A DNA stretch of 64,000 nucleotides. Origin: Sulfurospirillum cavolei. Lineage in GTDB: Bacteria; Campylobacterota; Campylobacteria; Campylobacterales; Sulfurospirillaceae. A program made the position numbers and the translations under genes. Positions within the stretch are counted from its first letter, which is position 1, and each line of letters opens with the position of its first letter. Where the stretch lies: NCBI RefSeq assembly GCF_000813325.1, contig NZ_BBQE01000001.1; one strand, given 5' to 3'. The notes beneath the pieces were generated by a model that was not told the DNA's origin, searched no databases, and was given only the letters and a program-made list of their open reading frames with translations. Of the stretch, positions 33,817 to 42,484 are shown piece by piece.

Positions 33817-36319
33817 CGTTCTCTTTTTTGTTGCTTTTATCGCCACGCTGATGCATGGTCTTTTCATTGAGAGTTTACGTCTACCGAACGTAAAAATCGA
33901 TCAATTATATATGAAACTAGATAAAAAATTGATTGTGAACATTCAAACGTTAACGATCGATAAATCAACGTCGGCGGATACCTCTTTGGAAGAGAGTGCG
34001 TTGATTCTTGAAAATTTTCCGTACCTCAATCAGTTTTTTAGCCATATCGATATTCAGACGATTGTCTACGACAACGAAACGTTTTCGCTTTTATACGATA
34101 AAACCCTTTTCAGTTTGGAGAGCAAGCATTTAAACGTTAAAGCGCGTATGGAAGCGTTGGATAAACATCGCTTAACGATTTTTTTGGAAGAGGCTTTTTT
34201 AAAAGATTTCGCCTTACATGTCAACGGTATCTTTTTTGCCGACCTTTCCCGTTCCGAGTCAACGTTTGAGGGACATTTCGAGACTTTCGGCATTCAAGGC
34301 GAAGCTAAGATCGGACTTGAAAAAGACTTGCTTTCGTATCAACTTCAAAGCGAACCTTTTACGCATCGATCGCTAAGCGATTTGATGAATTTTTTGGTCA
34401 CGCAAGTCGAACTCGAACCGATCGTGAAAGCATGGATTCATGAAAATATCGTTGCTAAAGAGTATCGTCTAACGCATTTAGAGGGAAAATTCGATTTAAA
34501 AACGCAAGAGTATTTTCCTTTAGAAATGAAAGGCGAAGCAATCGTCAACGATGCCAACATTACGTTTGCCCCGCGTGTTACGCCGGCACATGCCGATGAA
34601 ATAGGCATTCGACTTGATAAAGACACCTTGTTTTTTGCGCTTCGCAATCCGATTTACGAAGCCAAATCGCTTTCAAAAGCCGATATTCATATCTACAATC
34701 TGCTCACGAAAGGTACTGGAATCGTCGTTGATTTGGCGACCAAAGCACGTTTAGACGCCTCTATACATAAAATTTTACATACTTTTAAAATCGACGTACC
34801 TTTAGTGCAAACATCGGGAACGACCGAGGCGTCGATCAAGCTAGATATTCGTTTTTTACCGTACGATCTCAATGCGTCGGGACTTTTTAAACTTTCCCCT
34901 AGCACGTTTGAGCTCAGCGGACTTCCTATGTCGACGCGTTCGGGTAGCGTTGAACTCGATAATTTTAACGTAAAACTCAATCAAGCCAACCTTCGGTATA
35001 AAAATCTTTTCGATATCGATACGACGGGACGCTTGGATACAAAGACGGGCGTATACGACGGAAAAGTCGATATTCATTCACTTTTGATAGATTTTAACGG
35101 AAATACCCTTCTTAATGCGAAAGAGATACGCGACCTAAACGGTTCGTTTCGCATCGACGACAATGCGACGACCTTAAGTTTACCTTCGCTTCAAACCGTG
35201 ATGCGTTTCGGTAAAGCGACCAACCTTTTTGAAATGAGCGATCTTTCGCTCATACGTCCGCTTTCGCCTTTGATGCAAGAACACAATCTTTCGCAAGGAA
35301 CCTTGAAACTTCAAACCGACGATTTTCAAAAATTTCGTGCCGATATTCTTTTGGACAACGTCGATTCCGTCTTAATCGAGAACAACCAAACACGCAGTCG
35401 CTTCGATATCACTTTTTCAACCGACGGCAAAGTCATCGATGCCTATACGAAAGATCGTAAACTCTCCGTTCACTACGACAAAGAGCTCGCGATACGCTTA
35501 AAAGATATCAACCTTTCCGTTCCAGAGGGCAATTCGACGTCGCAAATGCCGATAAAAACGACGATTTCGGGAGAAAATGCTTCGTTTCTCGATCAAAACC
35601 GAAGCGCGTTTCTTCTAAGCGATAGGTACACGCTCATTCTCTTTCTCGATCAAACTCAATTACGCTCGTCTTTGGGAAAATCGCTTTTCAATTACGATAA
35701 AAAACGCGATCGCTTAACGATCAACGCGACTGCGATGGATGATAATATGACCAATCGGCTTTTCAAAAAAACCTATTTTAAAGAAGGCAATTTTTCGCTT
35801 GATATTGAAGGCAAAGACGATAAACACATGCAAGGCACGTTTATCATGCACAAAACTTTGATTAAAGATTTAAAATTTTTCAATAACCTGATGGCAACGA
35901 TTAATGCCGTCCCTTCCCTGCTCGTTTTTAACGATCCGAGCTTTAATAAAGAGGGGTATTTCGTCGAAAACGGATACATCGAATTTTCGCAAGAAGGCGA
36001 GAAGATGCTCATAAAAGAGCTGCAATTACGAGGAAACAACACCGATATTACCGGAGAAGGAACGGTTGATTTTACGGCCGGTACGCTTGATCTAAACCTT
36101 CAAATCAAAACCTTAAAAACGTTTAGCTCCGCCTTGGATAAAATACCGATCGTCGGCGGCATTATTTTAGGCGAAGACGGTAAGATCGCCACCAGAGTCA
36201 ACGTAAAAGGCTCGATAGACGATCCGAAAGTAGAAACGCATCTTCTCATGGACACGATTAAAAGTCCGGTTAACGTGATTAAACGAACGCTCGAATTGCC
36301 TTTGGAACTTTTTAAATAA
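33758..36319 (+). CDS. AsmA/YhdP-like large periplasmic protein
   Basis: 853 aa. N-terminal membrane anchor (about residues 13-33) and a very long periplasmic part rich in beta strands, ending in a domain with the YhdP/AsmA C-terminal pattern (TDITGEGTVDFTAGTLDLNLQIKTL, IPIVGGIILGEDGKIATRVNVKGSIDDPKVET). AsmA-like proteins of this kind form bridges for phospholipid transport to the outer membrane. The start is not certain: no good ribosome-binding site is seen before ATG 33758. An exact 12-base repeat lies inside the gene, at 34213. Confidence 0.85.
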   Translation: MIINATSHTIKKIWILFLFIVLFFVAFIATLMHGLFIESLRLPNVKIDQLYMKLDKKLIVNIQTLTIDKSTSADTSLEESALILENFPYLNQFFSHIDIQTIVYDNETFSLLYDKTLFSLESKHLNVKARMEALDKHRLTIFLEEAFLKDFALHVNGIFFADLSRSESTFEGHFETFGIQGEAKIGLEKDLLSYQLQSEPFTHRSLSDLMNFLVTQVELEPIVKAWIHENIVAKEYRLTHLEGKFDLKTQEYFPLEMKGEAIVNDANITFAPRVTPAHADEIGIRLDKDTLFFALRNPIYEAKSLSKADIHIYNLLTKGTGIVVDLATKARLDASIHKILHTFKIDVPLVQTSGTTEASIKLDIRFLPYDLNASGLFKLSPSTFELSGLPMSTRSGSVELDNFNVKLNQANLRYKNLFDIDTTGRLDTKTGVYDGKVDIHSLLIDFNGNTLLNAKEIRDLNGSFRIDDNATTLSLPSLQTVMRFGKATNLFEMSDLSLIRPLSPLMQEHNLSQGTLKLQTDDFQKFRADILLDNVDSVLIENNQTRSRFDITFSTDGKVIDAYTKDRKLSVHYDKELAIRLKDINLSVPEGNSTSQMPIKTTISGENASFLDQNRSAFLLSDRYTLILFLDQTQLRSSLGKSLFNYDKKRDRLTINATAMDDNMTNRLFKKTYFKEGNFSLDIEGKDDKHMQGTFIMHKTLIKDLKFFNNLMATINAVPSLLVFNDPSFNKEGYFVENGYIEFSQEGEKMLIKELQLRGNNTDITGEGTVDFTAGTLDLNLQIKTLKTFSSALDKIPIVGGIILGEDGKIATRVNVKGSIDDPKVETHLLMDTIKSPVNVIKRTLELPLELFK
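34213..34224 (-). repeat. 12-base word TTGACATGTAAG, exact copy
   Basis: CTTACATGTCAA within the AsmA-like gene, read as Leu-His-Val. Confidence 0.8.
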
Positions 36320-36941
36320 ACGTCTTTAACAAGCGTAAAAGTTCCGGCACGTTTCGGGCGCGAAGCGAAGCTTCTTGGGCGGTTCCGTAGCCCCACTCCG
36401 CGAAAATAAAGTCGATTCCGGCATTTTTAGCGGCACCTTCGTCTTTCACGCTGTCGCCGATTAAAAGCGTATCGTTCGGTTTTGCGTCGACTTCACGCAT
36501 TAAATACTGCACCATTAAAGGGCTCGGCTTGGGCTCTGAGACGTTATTACCGCCGACGATCGCGCTAAAATATTCGGCTACATGTAAGGCTTCTAGCATA
36601 CGGCGCGCAAAAAAATCGCTTGCGTTGGTTGCAATGCACAAATGCGCTTTAGCGTTTAGTTCATGCAACATCTCTTTGACGCCCGGATAAAGAACGCTGG
36701 TAATCGAGCTTTGCATGTAATGTTCTTTAAACAATGCACGATGGTTCGGATCGTATTCGTCGGTACCGTAAAAAATCATCGGAAGATGTTGATCGGGCTG
36801 GTTAATATGATACTCTAACTCTTTTTTCCCGATAGGCGCAAGTCCGATGCTATCTCTTACAAAATTGACGCTTTGCGTCATAGCGGCACTCGAATCGATC
36901 AACGTACCGTCCATATCAAAAATAATGCATTTTTCTTTCAT
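36312..36941 (-). CDS. HAD family hydrolase (phosphoglycolate-phosphatase-like)
   Basis: 209 aa, HAD superfamily subclass IA. Motif I FDMDGTLIDSS (residues about 8-18), motif II ATNAS, motif III lysine in EPKPSP, motif IV IGDSVKDEGAA. Closest in layout to phosphoglycolate or pyrophosphatase-type HADs; the substrate cannot be read from sequence. Overlaps the convergent AsmA-like gene by eight bases at the 3' ends; six bases separate it from the acetyltransferase upstream. Confidence 0.9.
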   Translation of the reverse strand: MKEKCIIFDMDGTLIDSSAAMTQSVNFVRDSIGLAPIGKKELEYHINQPDQHLPMIFYGTDEYDPNHRALFKEHYMQSSITSVLYPGVKEMLHELNAKAHLCIATNASDFFARRMLEALHVAEYFSAIVGGNNVSEPKPSPLMVQYLMREVDAKPNDTLLIGDSVKDEGAAKNAGIDFIFAEWGYGTAQEASLRARNVPELLRLLKTFI

Positions 36942-36947
36942 GTGATT

Positions 36948-37448
36948 TTAGTCTTGAATCCGTTGACCTAAGATCAAAAGGTCTTTATCGATCCCCTCAA
37001 TCGTAGCGATGCGGCTTAAATTGCCCCACTCTTTAAAACCGATTTTTTTAAATAGCGTCAAACTTGCGATATTTTCGGAAAAAATCAAGGCTAAAAGCGT
37101 TTTAATGCCGATAGATTTTGCACGCTCTATCGCTTCACCGAGAAATTGCTGTCCAAGTTTTTTACCTTGAAAATTTTTATCGATGTAGATATTGATACGT
37201 GCCGTATCTTGGTAGGCTAGCAAATTGGCGTAAAAAGGCTGAATGCTAATCCACGCAATAATACGCCCGCAATACTCTTTCACCAGCATCGGACGTTGTG
37301 CCGTATGTGCGTAAAACCACTCTAGTTTTTCATCGATTCCGACCGTCTTGCTATCGGCGGTCGAAATGCCGTCTTTGATCGCTTCGTTGTAGATTTTGAT
37401 AATTTCCGCCAAATCGTCGATGGTTGCTTCTCGTAGCGTTTGTAACAT
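36948..37448 (-). CDS. GNAT family N-acetyltransferase
   Basis: 166 aa from ATG 37448, nine bases after AAGGA; a TTG three codons upstream is too close to that box. One GNAT domain with REATIDDLAEIIKIYNEAI at the N-terminus, YIDKNFQGKKLGQQFLGEAIERA containing the acetyl-CoA loop (QGKKLG), and NIASLTLFKKIGFKEWG near the end. Layout is like phosphinothricin-type acetyltransferases; the substrate is unknown. Confidence 0.88.
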   Translation of the reverse strand: MLQTLREATIDDLAEIIKIYNEAIKDGISTADSKTVGIDEKLEWFYAHTAQRPMLVKEYCGRIIAWISIQPFYANLLAYQDTARINIYIDKNFQGKKLGQQFLGEAIERAKSIGIKTLLALIFSENIASLTLFKKIGFKEWGNLSRIATIEGIDKDLLILGQRIQD

Positions 37449-37509
37449 ACAGGGCAATCCTTAAAGTTGAATCATCCCTGATTATACACAATGCTCTCTT
37501 AGTCTAGCT

Positions 37510-37851
37510 TTACTCCATTTCAAGGCGCATTAAAAGCATCTCTTCGCCGTCGATAATACTCACGTCGCGACTTTGACATGCAGGGCAGATGAGCTCATAA
37601 TGTTCCAACGTAGACTCTTGCTTGCACTGCTCGCATCGTACGACGACGTCTTGCACATGTACCGCGAGTTGGGCATCGTGACAGATTGTTTGTTCTTTAA
37701 ACGTATCGAAAGCCGTTTCTAAAAAGTGGATTTCGACGCCGCTTAATTTGCCGACTTTAATCTCTACTTTCGTAATTTTTGTTGCGCGGTTTTCGCGTGC
37801 GTTTTTCTCGCACAATTCCAAAAGCGCATTCACGATCGAGAACTCGTGCAT
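37510..37851 (-). CDS. hypA: Hydrogenase maturation nickel metallochaperone HypA
   Basis: 113 aa starting MHEFSIV, whose His2 is the nickel ligand; a start two codons upstream would bury this histidine. Zinc ribbon with CEQC and CPAC near residues 72-97. Delivers nickel to [NiFe]-hydrogenase (and urease in some relatives). Its ATG overlaps the hypE stop by one base. Last gene of the hypBCDEA operon. Confidence 0.95.
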   Translation of the reverse strand: MHEFSIVNALLELCEKNARENRATKITKVEIKVGKLSGVEIHFLETAFDTFKEQTICHDAQLAVHVQDVVVRCEQCKQESTLEHYELICPACQSRDVSIIDGEEMLLMRLEME

Positions 37852-38855
37852 TAGCAAATCCTCGGCAATAACTCACCTTTAGGCGGTTCTAAAAAGCGTT
37901 CTGAGCCCCACGGCGTTTGTAAAACGACTCTTCCTTCGAATCGATCGTCCACGTCGCCGATCAGAGCGCTTTTGGAGGTCTCTTCAAAGCGTTTGAGTAC
38001 CTCTAATGCCTTAGCAACTTCGCTTTGCGGAAGTGCAATCAGCATCGTACCCTCATTCGCAAACTCGTAAGGCTCAAACCCTAAAAGTTCGCACATTCCT
38101 TTGACTTCGTTGGCGACGGGAATGTCTGCTTCCCTAACATGGATACCGACGTTTGACGTTTGCGCCCATTCGTTGAGTACCGCACTCAAGCCCCCGCGCG
38201 TCGCATCGCGCAGTGCATGGATTTCAATGTCGGCGTCGATCAAAGCCTCTACGCTTTTCCATAACGACGCACAATCGGTTTTTAAGTCGCTTTGTAATTC
38301 CAACTCTTCGCGCATCGCCAAAATACACGCTCCGTGGTTTCCGACTTCGTTCGTTACGATGATCGCATCGCCTTGGCGTAACGCATGCGCCGAAATACCC
38401 TCTTTAAGCACTTCTCCGACACCTGCGGTATTGATAAAAACACCGTCCACGCCGCCTTTGGGAACGACTTTGGTATCTCCGGCCACGATTTTAACGCCGC
38501 TTTTTGCCATTTCGTCGCGCATAGAAATGACGATTTCTTCAAGCTTTTCGTACTCAAATCCTTCTTCGATCATAAACGCACATGTTAAATATTTCGGACG
38601 TGCCCCCATCATCGAAAGGTCGTTGACGGTTCCGGCAATGGCTAATTTTCCGATATTGCCCCCTTTAAAAAAAAGCGGCGAAACGGTAAAAGAGTCGGTC
38701 GTAAAAGCGATTTTTTCGCTTTTCATCGTTAAAACAGCCGCATCTTCCATGCGTAATAAAATATCGTTGCCGAAATGTTTAAAAAAAAGGTTTTTAATCA
38801 GGCTTTGCGTCTCTTCGCCGCCGCCTCCGTGAGAAAGTAATATTTTTGCACTCAC
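37851..38855 (-). CDS. hypE: Hydrogenase maturation carbamoyl dehydratase HypE
   Basis: 334 aa. Begins with the SHGGGGEETQSLI-type segment and ends in the required PRIC, whose cysteine carries the thiocarboxamide that becomes thiocyanate, the source of the CN ligands. The AIR-synthase-like core has VVPKGGVDGVFINTAGVGE and ALRDATRGGLSAVLNEWA. Overlaps hypD by four bases. Confidence 0.97.
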   Translation of the reverse strand: MSAKILLSHGGGGEETQSLIKNLFFKHFGNDILLRMEDAAVLTMKSEKIAFTTDSFTVSPLFFKGGNIGKLAIAGTVNDLSMMGARPKYLTCAFMIEEGFEYEKLEEIVISMRDEMAKSGVKIVAGDTKVVPKGGVDGVFINTAGVGEVLKEGISAHALRQGDAIIVTNEVGNHGACILAMREELELQSDLKTDCASLWKSVEALIDADIEIHALRDATRGGLSAVLNEWAQTSNVGIHVREADIPVANEVKGMCELLGFEPYEFANEGTMLIALPQSEVAKALEVLKRFEETSKSALIGDVDDRFEGRVVLQTPWGSERFLEPPKGELLPRIC

Positions 38856-39976
38856 GCTTTTGCTCCTTTAAGGTTCAAATTGCCGTATTTAAAATATGCC
38901 GCACACGCCCCTTCACTTGAAACCATGCACGAGCCCATCGGATTGCTCGGAATACAGGCTTTTGCGAAGACTTTGCAGTCGTACGGCTTCGCGCGCCCTT
39001 TTAAGATATCGCCGCAAATACACATTTTATGGTCGTCTAACAACACTTTGGGAAGAATGTCGTCAAAAACGACTTCGGCATCCATCGCGGCATAGGCGGG
39101 TTTTAGCTTTAACGCACTGTGTGCAATGTCGCCGATGCCTCGCCATCTAAAATGGTCTCTTTTCTCAAAATAGATTTCCACCAAAGCTTGCGCTTTGAGG
39201 TTCCCTTCTTTGGAAACGGCTCTGGCATATTGGTTTTCCACTTCGGCTTTACCGTGATTGATTTGACGTACGATACGCAGTACCGATTCCATAACGTCGG
39301 TCGGTTCAAAGCCCGCTACGACGATTGGCGTATGATACGCTTTTGCGATCGGCTCGTAAATTTTATATCCCGTAATCACGCTAACATGTGAAGGTCCTAA
39401 AAACGCGTCGATATGAGCATCGCCGCCGCTCATAATCGCATCAACCGCTTCGGGAACGCTGACGTGATTGATATGAAAAAAGATGTTTTTCAGCCCTAAA
39501 CGCAAAGCTTGTTCTAGGACGACCGCACTCATGGGCGTGGTCGTTTCAAACCCTATGGCAAAGAAAACGACGTTTTTATCGGGATTGTCTTGTGCAATCT
39601 TGATGACGTCCAAAGGCGAATAGAGCGAACGAATATCGCATCCATCCGCCCGTAACTTTTGTAAAGAGCTTTTGCTTCCGGGGACGCGTATCATATCGCC
39701 GAGCGTCGCTAAGATCGTGTTCGGCATGAGCGCTAACGCAATCGCGTGATCGATGCGCTCTTTGGGCATAATACACACGGGGCATCCCGGCCCGTGAACA
39801 AATTCGATATTATCCGGTAGGAGTTGAGGAAGTCCGTATTTCATGATCGTATGGGTATGTCCGCCGCACACTTCCATGATATTGATTTTGCGCGTACACT
39901 CTTTGCGAATGATCGCCGCCAACGCTTTCATATGGACGGGATCACGAAAACCTTCGATGAGATCGACTTCAGGCAT
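38852..39976 (-). CDS. hypD: Hydrogenase maturation iron-sulfur protein HypD
   Basis: 374 aa. Conserved motifs: EVCGGHTHTIMKYG near residue 37, VHGPGCPVCIMP, FFAIGFETTTP, and the C-terminal cysteines in CICGDILKGRAKPYDCKVFAKAC for the [4Fe-4S] cluster. Assembles the Fe(CN)2CO unit together with HypC and HypE. Overlaps the hypC stop by eight bases. Confidence 0.97.
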   Translation of the reverse strand: MPEVDLIEGFRDPVHMKALAAIIRKECTRKINIMEVCGGHTHTIMKYGLPQLLPDNIEFVHGPGCPVCIMPKERIDHAIALALMPNTILATLGDMIRVPGSKSSLQKLRADGCDIRSLYSPLDVIKIAQDNPDKNVVFFAIGFETTTPMSAVVLEQALRLGLKNIFFHINHVSVPEAVDAIMSGGDAHIDAFLGPSHVSVITGYKIYEPIAKAYHTPIVVAGFEPTDVMESVLRIVRQINHGKAEVENQYARAVSKEGNLKAQALVEIYFEKRDHFRWRGIGDIAHSALKLKPAYAAMDAEVVFDDILPKVLLDDHKMCICGDILKGRAKPYDCKVFAKACIPSNPMGSCMVSSEGACAAYFKYGNLNLKGAKA

Positions 39977-40238
39977 AATGGCTGTTTCCTTCGTCTTCGT
40001 CGATTTCTCCGTTTTTCATCGCTTCCGCGATTTCATTATACGCGGCGATGCTATCTTCCGCCTCTTCTTTGCTGATTTTGTTCATCGCAAATCCGACGTG
40101 AATTAAGACGTAATCGCCGACATGAACGGGTTCGCTAATCAAATCAAGCGTCACTTGGCGTCTCACGCCTAAGGTATCTACGGTTGCGTAATTGTTTTCG
40201 TCGATTTCCACGACTTTGGAGGGAATGGATAGGCACAT
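39969..40238 (-). CDS. hypC: Hydrogenase maturation chaperone HypC
   Basis: 89 aa beginning MCLSIPSKVV, with the essential Cys2, then DTLGVRRQVTLDLI and VGDYVLIHVGFAMNKI. Carries the iron ligand complex between HypD and the hydrogenase large subunit. Five bases separate it from hypB. Confidence 0.96.
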   Translation of the reverse strand: MCLSIPSKVVEIDENNYATVDTLGVRRQVTLDLISEPVHVGDYVLIHVGFAMNKISKEEAEDSIAAYNEIAEAMKNGEIDEDEGNSHYA

Positions 40239-40243
40239 AACGA

Positions 40244-41080
40244 TTACCTCAATGCTTTTTTCATTTTAAGGTAAGCGATCCATTGATCGATTCCTTTACC
40301 CGATTTGCTGTCGATTTCGATGACGTCGACTTTCGGGTTGAGTTTGCGTGCTTCACGAATCGCTTTTTCGATGCTAAAATCAAAATACGGCAATAAATCG
40401 CATTTCGTAATTAAAAAAAGATCGGCGTTTTTAAACATAACGGGGTATTTTGCCGGTTTGTCGTCGCCTTCGGGTACGGAAAGCAAGACGACGTTTAAAT
40501 GCGATCCGACGTCGTAGCTGGCTGGGCAAACGAGATTACCCACATTTTCGATAAAGACGACGTCCAACCCTTCAACGGGAAGATGATGCAAAGCGTCATG
40601 AACCATAAAAGCATCGAGATGGCAAGCTTGTCCGGTCGTAATTTGATACGCGGGAGCTCCTTTGGCAACGATACGATCGGCATCTTGATTGGTTTCCAAA
40701 TCGCCTTCGATCACGCCGAGTTTGATCTCTTTCGCATCGATCGTCGCTTCCAAAAGCGTAGTTTTGCCGCTACCCGGACTGCTCATTAAATTGATCGCTA
40801 AAATACCGTGTTCTTCGAAATGCGCTCGATTGTGTGCCGCTTGCGTATCGTTCGCGTCTAAAATTTTCGTAATGACCGAAATCGTTTTGGCGTCGTTGAG
40901 TTGCGGATTGGCATGTAAATGTTCGTGTTTGTGCTCATGATCGTGAGAATGGGGATGGTCGTGATCGTGATGATCGTCGTGCGTATGCGCGTGGCTATGT
41001 TCATGACCGTCATGGCTGTGAGTATGCTCATGTGCGGACCATTGTGTCGGCGTAATGGAACAACCGCAATCTTTACACAT
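40244..41080 (-). CDS. hypB: Hydrogenase maturation GTPase HypB, with histidine-rich N-terminus
   Basis: 278 aa. N-terminal CxxCGC metal site (CKDCGC), then a long histidine-rich stretch (about residues 17-55) likely to store nickel, and a C-terminal G-domain with the P-loop SSPGSGKTT, IEGDLETNQDA, and LITKCDLLPY. Supplies nickel with HypA. First gene of the hyp operon; hypF is absent from the window, as are the hydrogenase structural genes. Confidence 0.96.
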   Translation of the reverse strand: MCKDCGCSITPTQWSAHEHTHSHDGHEHSHAHTHDDHHDHDHPHSHDHEHKHEHLHANPQLNDAKTISVITKILDANDTQAAHNRAHFEEHGILAINLMSSPGSGKTTLLEATIDAKEIKLGVIEGDLETNQDADRIVAKGAPAYQITTGQACHLDAFMVHDALHHLPVEGLDVVFIENVGNLVCPASYDVGSHLNVVLLSVPEGDDKPAKYPVMFKNADLFLITKCDLLPYFDFSIEKAIREARKLNPKVDVIEIDSKSGKGIDQWIAYLKMKKALR

Positions 41081-41105
41081 AGAATATCCTTTTGAGTTTT
41101 TAGGA

Positions 41106-41111
41106 GATTAT
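41106..41111 (-). promoter_or_regulatory. Candidate -10 box for the hyp operon
   Basis: TATAAT on the minus strand 26 bases before the hypB ATG. Confidence 0.5.
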
Positions 41112-41177
41112 AGACTAATTCTTTAAATAGGAGCTAAAAAAAGAATTTTCTTAGTTGTTTTTAGGAAAAATATCGTT

Positions 41178-41879
41178 ATGAAATCTTCCGGAAATCTTTC
41201 CTGTCTTTTTTGCGGTGCATCGAAGCTTTACCGCGTGAGCAAAACGCAATACCGCTGTGCGACATGTAAGCGTACGTGGAGTGCCCAAAAAGTTCATAAA
41301 GAAACTTTAATCATCGAGGCTTTCGTTGAGGGTTTAAGCATTAACGCGGCATCTTCTTTGTTGCGATTAAACTACGCAACCGTTCAAAAACGTTATGCGA
41401 GTTACCGCTCGTTTCTTGTTCAAAAAAGCGAAGCACGGTATCAACGTGCCGCTATGTTTAACGAATACGACGAATATTATTATTTACCGACGTCCAAAAA
41501 GGGAAATTCCCGTTATATTTTCGATGCCGTCGGTATTTTAGGAATGCTCTGCGACGAAGGCGTTTACACGCTGTTATTGCCCGATCACTTTGAGTCTTTA
41601 AAACAAAACAGTTGTGACCTTGAGGAAAAAGAGGCTTACGCAAAATATCTTCAACACCATAAGATTGCACGCTTAGAAAGTTTCGATAGTCGATTGAGCC
41701 GTTTTTGGGGTTTTTTAGAGACGTTTATGCATCGTTTTAAAGGCGTCGATCATACCAATTTTATCTACTATCTCAAAGAAGCGGAGTTTAGATTTAACCA
41801 CACGAAAGAAGAGCAACACCAAATATTAGGGCAAATAAATACATGTAAGCATCGATACGTAGAAAACAGCAAAAAATAA
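41178..41879 (+). CDS. IS1595-like transposase-derived zinc-ribbon protein, possibly domesticated
   Basis: 233 aa. Residues about 9-33 form a zinc ribbon (CLFC...CATCKRTW), residues 45-80 a helix-turn-helix-like segment (AFVEGLSINAASSLLRLNYATVQKRY), and the rest resembles an ISXO2-type DDE domain: NEYDEYYYLP and a C-terminal SRFWGFLETFMHRFKGV-HTNFIYYLKEAEFRFNHT. The acidic triad is incomplete by eye. I see no terminal inverted repeats or target duplication around it. It is divergent from hypB across 97 bases, so it could be a fixed transposase fragment or a DNA-binding regulator. Confidence 0.65.
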   Translation: MKSSGNLSCLFCGASKLYRVSKTQYRCATCKRTWSAQKVHKETLIIEAFVEGLSINAASSLLRLNYATVQKRYASYRSFLVQKSEARYQRAAMFNEYDEYYYLPTSKKGNSRYIFDAVGILGMLCDEGVYTLLLPDHFESLKQNSCDLEEKEAYAKYLQHHKIARLESFDSRLSRFWGFLETFMHRFKGVDHTNFIYYLKEAEFRFNHTKEEQHQILGQINTCKHRYVENSKK

Positions 41880-41890
41880 ATGAGATGATC

Positions 41891-41905
41891 GTGTCATTGT
41901 GACAC
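41891..41905. repeat. Inverted repeat GTGTCA-TTG-TGACAC with an extra half-site
   Basis: A perfect six-base dyad followed 11 bases on by another TGACAC (41911-41916). It lies between the transposase-like gene and tRNA-Leu and may be an operator or a weak terminator. Confidence 0.4.
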
Positions 41906-41961
41906 TCCATTGACACCGACTAAGTTTAAGGTTTAGAATGTCGATTTGAAGGGGATTGAGG

Positions 41962-42046
41962 TGGTACCTGAGGCCGGACTCGAACCGGCACATGTCTCCA
42001 TACTAGATTTTGAGTCTAGCGCGTCTACCAATTTCACCACTCAGGC
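41962..42046 (-). tRNA. tRNA-Leu (anticodon CAA)
   Basis: 85 bases with an encoded CCA. Acceptor stem GCCTGAG/CTCAGGT (one G-T pair), long variable arm, anticodon stem-loop CTAGA-CTCAAAA-TCTAG giving CAA, and T-arm CCGG-TTCGAGT-CCGG. Confidence 0.95.
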
Positions 42047-42066
42047 ACATTGAATTAAGAGTTCGA

Positions 42067-42072
42067 ATTATA
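42067..42072 (-). promoter_or_regulatory. Candidate -10 box for tRNA-Leu
   Basis: TATAAT on the minus strand 20 bases before the tRNA 5' end. Confidence 0.55.
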
Positions 42073-42127
42073 CAAGAAAAAACTTAAATAACCGTAAAAT
42101 CATAAAATATGGTTCACTCTAGTGCAA

Positions 42128-42484
42128 TTAAAAGCCTAGGAGTCGACTTTTTGGATTACCTTTTTGAGTGTTAACGCCCAGTGCCATACTTTCGTACACC
42201 GCTTCGGATTTGAGCCCGTATTCGACTCGGAGCAGCTCGTTTTTTTCGTTGTACGCCATGCAGACGGGGACGGAACGAATCTTAAAAAGCTCATGGATGC
42301 GAGGCGCTTCATCAAGATTACATGTCAAAAAGTCTACATGTAACACAGGATTTTGCTCTACGCGCTTTACTCTCGCGTCGGCGATCTTGCATTGAGAACA
42401 GTGTGCGGTGTGCAAAAGCAGTAAAAAAGCGCGATGAGGTTGACTCAAGCGTTCTAAAAGTTCGGTTTCGTTTAGGGCTTGCAT
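42128..42484 (-). CDS. Thioredoxin-like protein
   Basis: 118 aa thioredoxin fold with a CSQC active-site pair (HTAHCSQCKIA, about residue 29-34), no signal peptide, and a cis-proline region VPVCMAY. Shorter N-terminal part and less conserved than housekeeping thioredoxins, so it is probably a specialised redox protein. The start overlaps the stop of the esterase gene by one base; last gene of the long minus-strand operon. Confidence 0.85.
   Translation of the reverse strand: MQALNETELLERLSQPHRAFLLLLHTAHCSQCKIADARVKRVEQNPVLHVDFLTCNLDEAPRIHELFKIRSVPVCMAYNEKNELLRVEYGLKSEAVYESMALGVNTQKGNPKSRLLGF

Noticed and set aside
41150..41910. An intact insertion sequence around the transposase-like gene
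   Set aside because: No terminal inverted repeats or direct target repeats were found by eye, there is only one copy in the window, and the catalytic residues look incomplete.
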